DNA of 64,000 nt from Dillenia suffruticosa (lineage: Eukaryota > Streptophyta > Magnoliopsida > Dilleniales > Dilleniaceae): contig JAVTVX010000020.1 in assembly GCA_033439265.1 (NCBI GenBank), positions 20,602,001-20,666,000 on the forward strand, read 5' to 3'. Below are positions 12,486-25,045 of the stretch, one piece after another. A model generated the notes under the pieces. It was not told the origin of the DNA. It did not search any database and saw nothing but the letters and a program-made list of their open reading frames with translations. How positions within the stretch are numbered: the first letter of the stretch is position 1; each line of letters starts with the position of its first letter. Made by a program: the position numbers and the translations under genes.

Positions 12486-13638
12486 ATTGGAGGTTTTGTC
12501 AGTGACCCTATCTACTACTATTATGATATAAATTATAATTATCACTAGTGCTATGCCAGAAGTTGTAAAGAGAGAGAGGTAAAGGTTGAGTGTGAGGTTT
12601 TTAAATAATATGAAATGTGCGTAGGCTGAGTTTCAGTAATTTTGGTTGCTGCGATATAAACTGCGTCTACGGTTATATCACCCTTACATAATTTTACTGT
12701 ATGCCACTGGTAAAATTTCATCATCTTAATTAGAGTGACTACAACAAAGCCCAAAACATGCCTTGAAAGAGATGAGCAAACTCAATACTTGAAGTCACAG
12801 ATCACACAAAATATCCATACAAATACATACATTAATTAATTTCATGCTAACCCAAGTTGGACTGACGTTATAACAGAAGCAAAGGCACATCTGTTCCTGG
12901 TGTTCTTTATGACCGTTTGCAATGACTAATAATTAGCATAATACAAATACGGGGTGTTTCAGCATTTTTTGATAGTGGAAGCATGGTTTTGTGGCTGAAT
13001 TTAATTTTGGTCGAATTCATATACAAAGAGGGAAGGGGAAGAAAAGTAAAAAAACCTGTGTTGTTTGGTTTGAATTAAATAAGAGTATCCATACTTACCT
13101 AATCAAGAACCATATCAAAAACACCTACCAGCTTATAAAGCTTAGTACATGAACACAGGAATCAAATCGAAGGACAAACACATGCAGTATGTTCTATATG
13201 GTCCGCATTTGGCAGACAATCACGTAGAATAGCATTCTAAACATCTGACAAATCCTAATTAAACTGATTATAGCTTTATTAATTAATATAGTGAATTTCT
13301 ACAACGTTAAGTATGTTTTTAAAGAGCATTTGTTAGGTAAATAATCAAATAATATCACATTAATCTTAATTTTGGATAAGTTCTCTAAATTCATCGACTG
13401 TGAAGCCTAGGGGAGGCCGCCCTAGAGTGGGACCAATCCCCTTGAAATTTAGAGAAAATGTTATCCATTTAGTAGTATTTTAGTACATATTATAAAAAAA
13501 AATTATTAAAAATCCTTAAAATATTATTAAATGTGTCCCCTAATATAATTTTCAAGCTTTGCCTTATTAGTGCTGTGGACTTTGAATTATGACCTCTATA
13601 TTAAAAAGAAAAAAAGAGTAATGGAGATTCCGGCACCG
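12486..13638. other. Intergenic between 11S copies 1 and 2
   Basis: AT-rich DNA after the first 11S copy, beginning with its decayed 3' untranslated region. No convincing gene seen. Confidence 0.5.
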
Positions 13639-13958
13639 ACAACTATTAAGGCGACCAAGTTTATCAGATACCAATCATTTAATATAAAAATTGACATAAA
13701 GATTTAAATAAATTAAAACATTTTTCATATAATTTTAGAATGAAAATACTACCCTTCTTTTATTACTATGTAAGAGATTTAATGATTGAATTAATAATAC
13801 AACTATTAAGGCGACCAAAGTTTATTAGAGACCAATCATTTAATATAAAAATTGACATAAAGATTCAAATAAATTAAAACATTTTTCATATAATTTTAGA
13901 ATAAAAATACTACCATTCTTTTATTTCGACCTAAGAGATTTAATGATTGAATTAATAA
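13639..13958. repeat. 160-bp direct tandem duplication
   Basis: Two head-to-tail copies, 13639-13798 and 13799-13958. Both open with ACAACTATTAAGGCGACCAA and end with TTGATTGAATTAATAAT-like sequence. They differ by a few substitutions and one-base indels. The unit is AT-rich and has no coding frame. Confidence 0.9.
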
Positions 13959-14195
13959 TAGTAATAATGCTAATAGTGAAAAATGGTTGTTCACAAAAAT
14001 ATTTAATTAAAAAATTATGAAATAGATTTTGATCTCACCATCACTACTACAATTAAGGCAACATATGCTTACAAGTAGCATTGTAGCTCATCCAAAGCAA
14101 AGCTCCCGCAACCTTTTTTCATTGTTAAACGACAGTTAGATGTATGTGGGATGGAGGCAAAGTGGCATCCGTTAGGTAATATAACGACAGTTAAA

Positions 14196-14276
14196 CATGC
14201 AAAAACAACCAGCCCACACTGCCACACAGCCCATCACTTTTTCCCACTACAGTCCGAGCGCTTTCCACTATAATAA
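14196..14276 (+). promoter_or_regulatory. RY/legumin-box and TATA promoter of 11S copy 2
   Basis: CATGCAAA at 14196-14203 is an RY-type seed element. TATAATAA at 14269-14276 lies about 70 bases before the ATG. The surrounding block (AAACAACC, ACTGCCAC, AGCCCA) matches the promoter of copy 1. Seed-specific expression is inferred from these motifs. Confidence 0.72.
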
Positions 14277-14345
14277 GAAGCTTCTTTAGCCCAACCCATT
14301 TCATCACCTCACTAACACAAAGCAAGTCCCCTTCCAAGAGAAGCA

Positions 14346-16158
14346 ATGGCTACTAGGTTGCTGATCACCATCCTGGTTTCTCTGCTTGTATCCACTGCAT
14401 TGGGGGAGAGATACGAGGAGGGCCTCACCCAAGCCCAGCAATGCCGGCTTCACCGATTGGCAGCAACCCAACCTTCTCAAAGGATCCAGCATGAGGGAGG
14501 TGTGACAGAGCTGTGGGATGACAATGATGATCAATTCCAATGTGCTGGAGTTTCTGCAATCAGAAACGTTTTGGATCCAAACTCTCTGTCTCTCCCCAAC
14601 TTCCAGCCCATGCCACGCTTGGTTTACATTGAGAAGGGTAAGAGAGAGCACCTCACTTTCATGGTTGAGGTGTGCACTCATCACCAGCATCTTTAGCATG
14701 ACAAATAGCTTTCTCAGAATCCTCCAAATAACAAGTTAACCGAGCATAATGTTGTTTGCAGGTCAAGGCTTGATTTCGGTAATCTATCCAGGATGCGCAG
14801 AGACATATCACTCACAGGAAGCTGGTCCAAGAGGCCAACAGCAAGTAGGGCAACAGACCGGACAGAGAAGTGGCAGAGACTTGCACCAGAAGGTGCACCG
14901 CATCCGTCAGGGTGACATTATTGCCCTTCCAGCTGGTGCAGCCCACTGGTGCTTCAATGATGGGGATGAAGAACTGGTTGCCATATCTGTCTCTGATATC
15001 AACCATCAGAACAACCAACTTGACCAGAAACTAAGGGTATATCATCACTCATACCTCCTAAACCCACTAGTATTTCTCTCTAATTATGATAAACTGACAG
15101 CTATACTTGAAAACAATGGGACACATATCACTCACCGAAATAGTAAAGTAGAGAACTGAATTTCCTCAAGAATGATGGTTTTCCTAATATGTCTATTTTT
15201 GTGTTTATGTAGCAATTTTACTTGGCGGGTTCATTGCCAAGCCAACGCCAAAGCCAAAGCCAAAGCGAGAGGGACTCACAACTGAAGGAAAAATTCCAAA
15301 ACATATTCAATGCTTTTGATGAGCAGATGTTGGCCGAAGCACTCAGTGTCCCAAGAGAGGTTGTGAGGAGGATGCAGAACGTAGACGAGCGTGGCCTCAT
15401 GGTCAAGGTCAGACAAGGGATGGCAATGATAAGGCCCGATGAGGAAGAGGAGCCATTCAGCCTCCCAAATGGGCTTGAAGAGGAATTTTGTACCATGAGA
15501 ATTAGGCAAAACCTTGACAACATTAAGGAAGCTGATGTCTACTCTAGGCAAGCTGGACGACTTGTCCAAGTTAACTTGCAAAAGCTTCCCATCCTTCGAT
15601 TCATGGACATGAGCGCTGAGAAAGGAAACCTTTACCCGGTAAATTTTCATCATTTGACCACCTGCTCTGATGAACGACATCATTCTTACCAAAACTAGAC
15701 AGTACTAAATAATGTCAAATTATGAACATTCAATAGGAAATATTAATCTGACAAATAGTATCACTCTTCTCTTGCAGAATGCAGTGTACACACCCCATTG
15801 GAATGCACATGGCCACACAGTGGTTTACATGACACAAGGTGAAGCTCGAGTCCAAGTTGTGTCGAATAATGGCCAGAATGTGATGGATAGCAGAGTGAAA
15901 CGTGGTGAATTGTTTGTAATTCCTCAGTTCTTCGCTTCCATGCTCAAAGCTGGCAACAATGGATGCCAGTTCGTGGCAATGAAGACAACAAGCCTGCCAT
16001 TGAAGACCCCCCTTGCCGGATACACATCAGTTTTCAGGGCAATGCCCAACCAAGTGATTGCAGAGTCATACCAAGTTTCGCCCTCACAAGCTCAAGATTT
16101 GAAGTACAATAGGCTTCACCAGACTCTCTTTATGCCTCCTATGCAGAGGTCTTCTTAA
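14346..16158 (+). CDS. 11S globulin seed storage protein (legumin type), intact copy 2
   Basis: Seed storage protein of the double-cupin family, stored as hexamers in protein storage vacuoles. Exons are 14346-14637, 14762-15036, 15213-15638 and 15778-16158, all GT-AG and in phase, giving 457 residues. The three-intron layout is the classic legumin one. Residues 1-20 form a signal peptide (MATRLLITILVSLLVSTALG). C33 and C66 are the expected intrachain pair; C109 and C282 are the expected interchain pair. The processing site is N275-G276 in LPNGLEEEFC, where legumain-type protease separates acidic and basic chains. The variable region before the site is short and acidic (DEEEE), without the long Gln/Glu tracts of many legumins. 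AATAAA poly(A) signals follow at 16265 and nearby. It is the intact partner of the pseudogene upstream and of a different sequence class from the minus-strand copies at 36-47 kb. Confidence 0.95.
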
Positions 16159-16300
16159 ACTGAAGTTTTGTTTAGTATGCCTACTACTGCGATAGAAGAA
16201 TGGAAAGGTTGATGAATAATATAAAGCAGGCATAGGCTGAGTTACAGTAATTTTGGTTGCTGAGAATAAACTGTGTAAAGTCCTACAATAAAATCAATAA

Positions 16301-18880
16301 AATTGCGGCCTTCTCGAGGAAGTAAAAAAATGAATTACTGTAGTAACAGCTAAGACAACCTTTGACCGACTAATCAGATGACTGTAAAGCACGATTTCAA
16401 GAACAAGAACCATATCACCCGGAAAATACCAGTGAGGAAGCTGATCAAAAAAGCAATTCAGCTAAAACGTGACATAATTTTTGATTGCTGATAACAAAAA
16501 AGAGTAAGGAACAATGAAGAGCAAGGAACAATGAAGAATAAGCAAGAGACTGAGAACAGGACAATGATAAAAAGGGGGCATCTCCACCAAATCTTTGAGA
16601 GCCTCAATTAAAGATCTCCTTATCCAGTGATGATGAGATTACTTAGATCCAAGTTGTTCAATGAGGAGGTTGGGCACCTTTAACAGCCGACCATTGATTT
16701 GGTGGTGAGTTACAGATATTAATACCGGGAAGAGCACATACAATACAAAAATAATATCATCAAGTCAAGATCTGTTCCCTTTTCGACTCAAATGTAGAGC
16801 ACTGAAAATATAGAATTCATTCAATTATGATATTTTTGAAACAATAAGAACATGGCAAAGCATGCCAAAATTTAATGCCTAATAATTCAATGCTAAGAAT
16901 ACAGGAAAACATTTTACATCAAGGAGCTGCTACGCCATCTCTGTAATTAAAGAAATGAAAGAAGACTAAAGATGATAAACAGATTAAAATAGTAGAGGGA
17001 TAAGAACCTCCCTGGCACAGGGCCGCAAAGAAACAAAATCCAGGGGAGGCAAAATTAGATGAGGGCCGGCATGCCAAGTTTTTGCATTTCTCTTAGCCTC
17101 CATATTGGGTGAAGTGCTCCTGGTCCAACTTCTTCTATATCGACTTGTGTCATGGCCCATGCATAAAGGACAGTTTGTATTGCATCCTATAGAAAAAGCA
17201 AGAGTGATTGAAATCAAAGGGATACCATCAAAACAGACAGTCGAACAAATTTTAATCATTTGGATTAAAGCATGTATATTCATGTGTGTCTTGTGCATGC
17301 ACACTAAATAAATGAATATACCTGAGCAAATGATTGTGTCGTTTAAAAAAAAATCATGTAATTTTCTTTTTGTTTTTTTTTTCTTTATTTTAATACAAGT
17401 GGGCAATATTATGTGCACCAAAATTGATGGTAGTCAAAAAAAAAAAAAAAAAAAAGATGATGCGGGCATTGGTTATAATGAAACTGTGCAACATTAGATT
17501 TTGTTATTTTGGTACATTAATCTTTTTGGGGTCAAAATAACATTATCTTAGAAAATATGTTTAAAAAATTTCCAAAAAAAAAAAGTTGAGAGATCTACAT
17601 GTAAGATCAAAGTTATAAACATTATCCTTTTTTTTTGGGGGGGCGGGGGGGGAGGGGGGGTTGCAAATGTCAAGTGAAAAGCCACAAAAAGATTTCAAAA
17701 GTTGAGTGAGGGCAGTAGTCACCACAACACTGAACAGCAGCTGCTGGTTTTAGTCCATGACTAAAATGGATGACTGACGCTTACACCAGACACTTTGAAG
17801 ACACAAACTCATGTCCACTTTATTTAAAACTCAAGTTTTCACTCAAAATGGTTTCTCAATGCTCTCAAACAGACATTTTGAAACAAAAAATGCTCGATTT
17901 TGCATTCTCGAGTCAATTAATTTTGTGTGCTACCTCTTAAAAACTGTCTATTCATGACCTTGAATCATTGTATTGCCTGGTGAATGTAATGCCCATAAGA
18001 AAAGCTCTAGCCATGGAGATTTATTTTCAGAAAGGAGAGGCAGCAAAAAAGGGGACTTTTCAGAAATCGGACACAAAACACCTACAGCACTACATAAGAA
18101 GGGGGAAAAAACTCCACATATTACTATTATTCATAATACCTAGAACAATAAACCTAAAAGTAACCACATATGTATCTAAATTGTCAAAATGTTCATGGAA
18201 TGACCAATGTGTAAAAGAATCAGAGAGAGAGAGAGAGAGAGAGAGAGATTCTACATGTGTGGTACATCTTTGACCCATTTCCGGCAACCATCGGACATGG
18301 ACATGATTCTCATTTTTAAGCATTTTGGAAAATAAATATGTTAAAAAACAGGAGGAAGAAGAAAAAGGAAATGTTTACAAGGACCCTCCAACATGGAAAA
18401 TCCACTAAAAAGTTGTAGAAGATTACTCCAAATTGGTGGAAAGCACAAGGACTAGATGACTTTTCAGGAGGCTAAAAATGATAAGCACGAAATTTACCAA
18501 CATGGGGTAAAAATAAATGACTTTTCAGGAGCCTCCAATGGAAAATCCATACCTCGAACCAACTAGCATACATGATGAAAAGCACGAAATTTACTAAAAG
18601 AAATCTAATGCTCTTGTCGATAGAAAATAAAAATGGTCACTTGGTGCTTAGGCACATGGACATGGGATCCGAGATAGGAAATATGTAGATAGCAATTAGA
18701 AAATGATATACTTTTCTAGAAACTTTTTAGAAATCGATAGAAATGCATTTTTCTAAAATGTTATAGAAATCCATAAGAATATATTTAAATGACATTTGTA
18801 AAATACAGGGCGGATGTATGCTATATTGAGTGGAGTCAAATGTTGGCCACAAATTCCAAATGGTCTCCGACCTTGTATGC
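16301..18880. other. Intergenic, nothing firm
   Basis: Contains poly-A at about 17436-17454, a G-rich tract at 17637-17660 and a (GA)n run at about 18224-18248. Short near-repeats occur at 18450-18600, where phrases such as AAGCACGAAATTTAC and GACTTTTCAGGAG are repeated. A 145-codon minus-strand frame at 16984-17421 has no recognisable domain and I do not treat it as a gene. Confidence 0.45.
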
Positions 18881-20090
18881 CTATAAATAGGTTGTCATGT
18901 CCTCATTGTACTATCACGAAAGAATAACCAAGCTTCACAATAGTCTTCTACTCCCACGTCCAAGTTCTTCTGGTCTTCTTGTATAACTCTCCCTAAATAA
19001 TATTTATTTCTAAATTTCAATTACCATCAATGGCCGGAGAGGCTGCTTTGGAAACCGATCGTAAGGTCTCAAGCAACCTTACATTAGACTACCATTTTCT
19101 TATTAAACCACTTCCTCAATCCCAAAACCAACCCACACGATTTATGCATGTCAAGAAAGTGACAGATTTACTAGTTCCAAACACTACAAAAAAATACGAT
19201 TTTAGTCACGGATTTTCGCGACGAAAAAATTCGTCGCTATTTTACGACGAATTTAGCGACGAAAAAGTTTTTCGTCGCTAATTTGCTACAAAATTTACAA
19301 CGTAAAAGAAATCGTGGTTAAATTAGCGACAGACATATCATTCGTAACAAAATTCGTTACTAATTAGTGACGAAAAAATTTTCGTGACTAAATTTGTCGC
19401 TAATTGATGTCAAAAAATTTTTCATTGCAAATTTCGTCGCTAAATAACGATGAATAATTTAATCTTTTTTAAATATAATTTTATTTTTTTATTTTTATTT
19501 TTATTTTATCAATATGTAATATTTAAGTTAAAAATTAATTTAGCGACGGATTTGTTTTCTGTCGCTAAACGAAAATTTTTTTATATATAATTAAATAAAA
19601 TATAATATTAATATAATATTTAAATTAAAAAATTAATTTAGCAACGACACGACGAAATATATATATACGTTGGTAATTTAGCGACGGATTAAAATCCATC
19701 GCTGAATTTAATAAGAATTTTATTTTATTTTTATTTTATTTTAATAATTTCAGCGACGGATTCGGAAATCTGTCGCTGAATTTTATCTTCTTTTAATTAT
19801 AATTTTTTTTATTTTATTAATTTATATTAACAAATTATATTATTATTTTATAATATTTTAATTTACATTTTATTTTATTATATTATATTTCATTTTTTTA
19901 GAAGAATAATATTATTTAATTCTTAAAAAAACCATATATTTTATTTTATTTAAAATATATATATTTTTTAATTAATTTATTATTTTTTTTCTTTTTTTGT
20001 TTGATTTAATATTTTTTATTATTGTATAGGTAATTTTATTTTATTTGTATTATTTTATTCAATAATATAAATTTTTTAATTAAATATTAA

Positions 20091-20524
20091 TCCGCGCGGG
20101 CGCCAGCGCAACGCCGGCACATTCACGCACGGGCGCCTGCCTGCCTGCCTGCCTGCCTGGGCGCCCACGCCCTGCGCGCGCCTGCTGGGACGTGCCTGCC
20201 TGGGCGCCTGAGCAGGCGCGCGGGCGCCCAGGTAGGCAAGCAGGCGCGGGCGCCCGCGCCTGCTGGGCTGCGTGGGCGACCGCGCTTGCTGGGCTGCCTG
20301 GGTGCCTGCGCCCCAGCAGGCGCACGGGCACCCAGGCAAGCAAGCGCACGGGCCCGCACCCCAACAAGCGGGCGCCTGCCCTGCACGCGCCTGCCTAGGT
20401 GCCCGTGCCTGCTGGGGCGTGCCTGCCTAGGTGCCTAGACAGGTGCGCGGGCGCCCAGGCAGGCAGGTAGGCATGGGAACCCGCGCCCCAGCAGGCGCGT
20501 GGGCGCCCACACCTGCTGGGGCAT
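20091..20524. repeat. GC-rich degenerate repeat block inside element 1
   Basis: Abrupt GC-rich island in otherwise AT-rich DNA, built from variants of GCCTGCCTGGGCGCC and its complement. Because the unit is GC-rich and nearly stop-free, it produces long Ala/Arg/Pro/Gly frames on both strands that should not be read as proteins. A shorter version sits in element 2 (26421-26594). Confidence 0.85.
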
Positions 20525-20552
20525 CATTTGTTTTAATACTAAAAAAATATGC

Positions 20553-20622
20553 AGTTGAAGGATTCGAATCTTGAATCTCGGATTTGAACAAAAGACATAT
20601 CACCACTACACTATCGCTTATT
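20553..20622 (-). repeat. tRNA-like module in element 1
   Basis: On the minus strand an A-box-like TAGTGTAGTGGTGATATG is followed about 35 bases later by a B-box-like GATTCGAATCC. The counterpart in element 2 (26345-26400) is a better match to pol III boxes. I see no complete cloverleaf, so this is a tRNA-like remnant and not a tRNA gene. Confidence 0.45.
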
Positions 20623-21195
20623 GTTAATGTTGAGTGATAATATTTTTGTTTTCTTTCTTTCTCCTCTTTGTTTTCTATTATTATTATTTTTTTCCTTATC
20701 TCTATTTTTGTGTTTTTTTTTCTTTCTATTCTCATTTCTTATATATAATAATTTTATTGAAATTTCTTATAAGAAATAAAAATATTTTGGAATTAAATAT
20801 ATAAATTTTTTAAATTATTAATATATTATAATTTATTGATAATTATAATTTTATAGTTTTGAGTAAATTATGGATTAAAAAAATAAATAAAAATGAAAAA
20901 AAATAATAAAATAATAAAATAAAAGAAAAAAGAAGAAATCAAAATATAATATTAATATATTTTTTAATTATTTTATTATTTTATTTTAAATTAGTATTTT
21001 ATTATTTTTTATTTTATTAAAAATTATCATATTTATTATTTTTAATTAATATTATTTTAGGTTGGTGGTATAAATAAAAAAAGTTATTATATTTATTATT
21101 TTAAATTGTTATTATATATTATTTTATTATTATTAGATAAATATGAAGAAAAGATAATAAATAATAAAAAAAAATTATATCACGATAATATCTTT

Positions 21196-21290
21196 GGCTT
21201 GGTGGTTTACAGGTTGCATGTGCGTGCAGGAGTTTGGATTCGGAGTTCGAATCACGGTGGAGGCAGAAGGCGTGGTATTTTCCAGGAATT
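21196..21290 (+). repeat. Second tRNA-like module in element 1
   Basis: TTGGTGGTTTACAGG, then TGCATG, then GAGTTCGAATCACGG resemble A and B boxes of a tRNA with a stretched spacer. The same module occurs inverted in element 2 at about 25690-25790. Function unknown. Confidence 0.4.
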
Positions 21291-21650
21291 AAGAGTTGAT
21301 GCTAGAGCGCCTGTTGGAGCACCTGCACGGGGGTGCTGGCTCGGGCGGGCAGGTTTAAAGCAACGGATTTTTTTATGTTGCTAATTTAGCGACGAAACGA
21401 AAAATTATTTGTCGCTAAATTTAGGGACGAATTTCTAATTTTCGTCGTTAAATTTTTGTGACGCGTTTTTAGTAACGGAAAATTTTTCGTCGTTAAATCT
21501 GTTGCTAATATTTTTAGCGATGAATTTTTATAAAATTTTTATCATTAAATTTGTGACTAAAAAACTGTTTTTTTGCAGTGAAACACAACCAAGTACATGA
21601 ACACTTACATAACCATAGAGTCATTTCAGTTGCTTTCCCCATCAAAATAG

Positions 21651-22688
21651 GGTTAGATGAAGCAAATCCTAAGAATCTGGGCACGAAACTGATTGAATTT
21701 TAATATCACAAAACCCAATCTCAACTTTCACAAATAGAGCTTCGTAAATTTTTTCTCCATTTAAAGGGCACTAATAGATTTGTAAATTAAACAACAAATT
21801 ACAAGAATTTTGCCATTTGTCCAAATTTTAATGAAATTATTAGATGTGAGTTCCTCATAGAATATTGATTTTATACTAAACTCTTATTATTGAATTTTTA
21901 GATTTTAGATAAAATTTTCCATAAAAAAATAAATTAAAAGTTTATGTTTACATTTTTAAACTTTATTGAAATTATTTTACTTAAGTTCTTTATAGAATAT
22001 AGGCAATATTTGATTATATGCCAAAATAAATTTAAAAGCATAAGAACTACAGAATTTGGGATCAATTGACCTCACGCAAGCTCACATTGCCATCTCTATT
22101 GTGTGAGAATCCTTTAAGATCATTAGGGATGAGTAAGGATAAGTTTGGACAACTTTATGCAAAAAAAATAATAATTTCCAACCATCGAATTTGCGCCCTT
22201 TATGCCGACTAAACATCAAAATCTCTCTCCCCCACCCTCTCTCATCTGTCCATGACGTAGGTTAGGTACCACTACCATTATGTTTGAAGGGCATGGGTAA
22301 CGCCTTAAATCTGGCTTAGCTCTTTATTGCTTCACTTGATCCATTGTTATAGACATACTTGCCTCTGTGTATATTTCTCTTTCTTTTCAATTAATCCCAA
22401 AAAAAAAAAATCTCTCAAGATCTCATCAAAGACGTGAGAGAAAACATAGCGCATAAGTCAAAGAATTCAAATTTACGGGACGAATGAGTCTCATGACGAT
22501 AAGACATGCTATTGATTGGCAGAAAAAATGTGACCTAACATGAACTTTTATAGCAAGGGTGAAAATTCAATTTTATCAGAAGCGAAGGGGGTAAAAAGAA
22601 TTTTTTAAAACTATAAATATATTAAATTCTATTCTTAAAATTTCAAACGACAGTTGCCCCCATCCCGCACTCCTAGTTATAGCAAATA

Positions 22689-22727
<39 letters not shown>

Positions 22728-24870
22728 TACATATTTCCATGCAATTTGACCCCAAAAAAAAAAAGTTAGTGGCATTCTTTTTTACACTCTCTTCTTTTAT
22801 CGACATTTGATTGAATATCGATATTTTTTAAATAAAATCTCAATTTTTAAATTTTATTTATAATAAAAACAAACACGTGAAGAATTTTGTCTCTTAACGT
22901 TCCGACATGGTTCGAACCAGATGATTTATAAAAAAAAAAAATTACTTTTTTATTTTTATTTTTATTATAAGATAAGCTGCAGTTATTATTGTTTTCTATC
23001 CATAATTAACTCAAACCTAGTAAATCGAAACTTATGTTTGTCAAATAAATAGACAAACATTAGATTTAGTCCAAGGAATTTCAACTTTTACATCTTTGGA
23101 AGCAATATGGGAATTTCTTCTTCTTTGTGTTTGGATGCCAAAATCTTAGTCGAGGACAAAAATCATGCGTCAAATAGACGAAAATTCTATTACCAAGATA
23201 TTTATGGGAATCCCATTCATGTGATTGTTAATTAAAGTTGATTGTTTTAAATATTTCGATCATCACCTATATAGAAAATAGTCATTAAATATAGCTTTTT
23301 GATAAGATTTTTATTATTATATTTTAATATTCTTTTTTTTTTCAAACCCTACTAAAATTGAAACATGACAGAGAATCTTATATTAAATATTTTGATTTTT
23401 TTTTTGTTCATCACACGTAGCATATAATTACCAAACAAAGACTTTACTTAATTATCAGGGCATGAAATATATTTGGGTCAAAGGGAAAAGTCAGAGATGA
23501 GCTATGTTCCTTGTACAATGTCACTTGTGTACCATAATGAGTTATGTTTGAATGCATGCAATGTTGATGAATACTTGGAAGACAAGTATGAGTTAAATAT
23601 GCATTATTATTACTACAGGCCTGGACAGAGGGGGACAAGGGGAGACAGTTCTTGTGCCTTTGGAATTGATCAAACTAATTGGGAATGATTCATTCTCCAA
23701 AGGATGCTAAGCAACCAATGATTTTTTTCTTTTTTTAAGTATAACCAAACGGTATACGACATCATAATTTGATTAATCTAATTCAAATGGCATTTGATAT
23801 ACTCCAGATCAAGGAACTCCAGATCTCATCTCTTTCTCTAGGCCATTCATGTTTCTCTCTCCGGAGAATGCCAGATCTCATCTCCATCTCCGTTACCCTC
23901 TCTCTCTTCTGCTCAATCTTTCTCTCTCTAAAACCCTAATTCCTCCTCTTTTTCCATCCAAAAACCCTTCTAAATCAAAGAACCTAGTCTAGATGAGGTG
24001 TGGCAGCGATCCAGTTGAACTGCAGACTTGAAAATTGGCGATCGGAGATCATACATTAGAGATAACATCAAAGACGTGATCAAGAGCAAGAGAAAGAGAC
24101 TTAATCTCGATCGACAGCAAGCAAGAGCAAGAGCAAGAGCGAGAGCGAGAATGAGAGTGGTGAGAGAGTCGAGAATCAGATTTTTTTTAAATCTCAATTA
24201 GATTATGGTTTTATTTAACCCACAGTTCACATGGTTCCCGATTCAACCACCATTGATCCATCGGTTTGGTCCGGTTCAATGCACCAACGGTATTTTAACA
24301 TAATCGAACCATGAAATTTCTGAGACTGTGGTTGACCAGTCCAACCGGTGGTTCGGTCCAATTTTAATAACACTATTGTCAGGTTTAATTTATGAAAACT
24401 CTTTTAACATAATTTTTTTTATTCTCAAATTTCAAATTTGATATTTGATTAAATAGGATAATATTTTTATGTACTAAATCAATTGTCCCCCAATAGCAAC
24501 CAATGATATGCGTTATCAAAGTATTTTCTACCTTTTGGGACTTCAAATGTTTTCTTTTCACTAAAGTTCCATCCATCACATGAGACCTTTTGGCTCTCAC
24601 CCCCAGTCTGTATGTCCAAGTGAGAGAACTTTTTACCTTTTACTAATCAGAGGGTATCCTTTCGAGGGGACACTCTCTTTCTTACACTTCAAAACTAAAA
24701 ATCTACATTAGAAGTCAAAACACCAATTCATTTGGTGATAAAGTTTCAAAGGTATATATTAAATTTATAGTAACTTGTCTCTACCCTTCTCCTCTCAACA
24801 CAACCCTTTATATGCTTCAAAATAGAATTTCTTTCAAGGAGAAGAAGAAAACTAGAGCACTCAACATGGT
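21651..24870. other. Intergenic between the CACTA elements
   Basis: AT-rich DNA with a (TA)n microsatellite at 22690-22722. A purine-rich stretch at about 24080-24165 has many GAGCAAGA/GAGCGAGA units. A stretch near 24230-24365 has repeated CGGTTCGGTCC-like phrases, often seen in plant repeat DNA. No gene recognised. Confidence 0.45.
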
Positions 24871-24879
24871 CAACGACAC

Positions 24880-25045
24880 TCTACTCATTTAATCAGAAAT
24901 CTTGAGTTCAATTTATGAAAATATCAAAAAAGGATTTACGAGAGTTAATCTTTAAAATAGACCATATAGTGCTTGAATTGGATTAGTCGGACAAATCCCG
25001 AATACCGGAGATAAAAATAAAAAAATAATAATAAAAAAAAAACTA
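24880..25045 (+). mobile_element. SINE-like remnant
   Basis: A weak B-box-like GAGTTCAATT near 24905 precedes the family core TGGATTAGTCGGAC (about 24979), then CCCGAATACCGG and an A/T-rich tail with poly(A) at 25029-25041. The core is shared with copies at 7905, 9000 and 43330. It lies just left of CACTA element 2. Confidence 0.42.

Larger units (their letters stand above)
19182..21580 (+). mobile_element. Non-autonomous CACTA-type transposon, element 1
   Basis: The left end is CACTACAAAAAAATACG and the right end, read inverted, is CACTGCAAAAAAACAG. The flanking 3-bp target duplication is AAA (19179-19181 and 21581-21583). These are the hallmarks of the CACTA (En/Spm) superfamily. Both subterminal regions are packed with short inverted and direct repeats built on TAGCGACGAAAA / TTTTCGTCGCTA, the usual transposase-binding type of array. 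The interior has no transposase frame. In order it holds AT-rich DNA, a GC-rich block (20091-20524), a tRNA-like module, AT-rich DNA and a second tRNA-like module. Mobilisation would need transposase supplied in trans. Element 2 (25088-27549) is the same family in reverse. Confidence 0.9.
18882..21650 (+). pseudogene. Small unknown ORF split by a CACTA insertion
   Basis: A TATA box (TATAAATA, 18882-18889) is followed by an AT-rich leader and an ATG at 19030. The frame opens MAGEAALETDRKVSSNLTLD and is entered by the CACTA element at 19182 after about 50 codons. If the element and one copy of the AAA duplication are ignored, the same frame resumes at 21584 and stays open for 22 more codons to TAG at 21648-21650. 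That would be about 72 residues, or the start of a longer spliced gene. I do not recognise the protein. The promoter-like context and continued frame suggest a real target gene, but this is inference. Confidence 0.35.

Noticed and set aside
16984..17421. 145-codon minus-strand ORF with several Cys
   Set aside because: No recognisable domain, crosses poly-T/A tracts, no splice or promoter context.
20076..20735. Several Ala/Arg/Pro-rich ORFs on both strands
   Set aside because: They lie wholly in the GC-rich repeat of a CACTA element and overlap on opposite strands.
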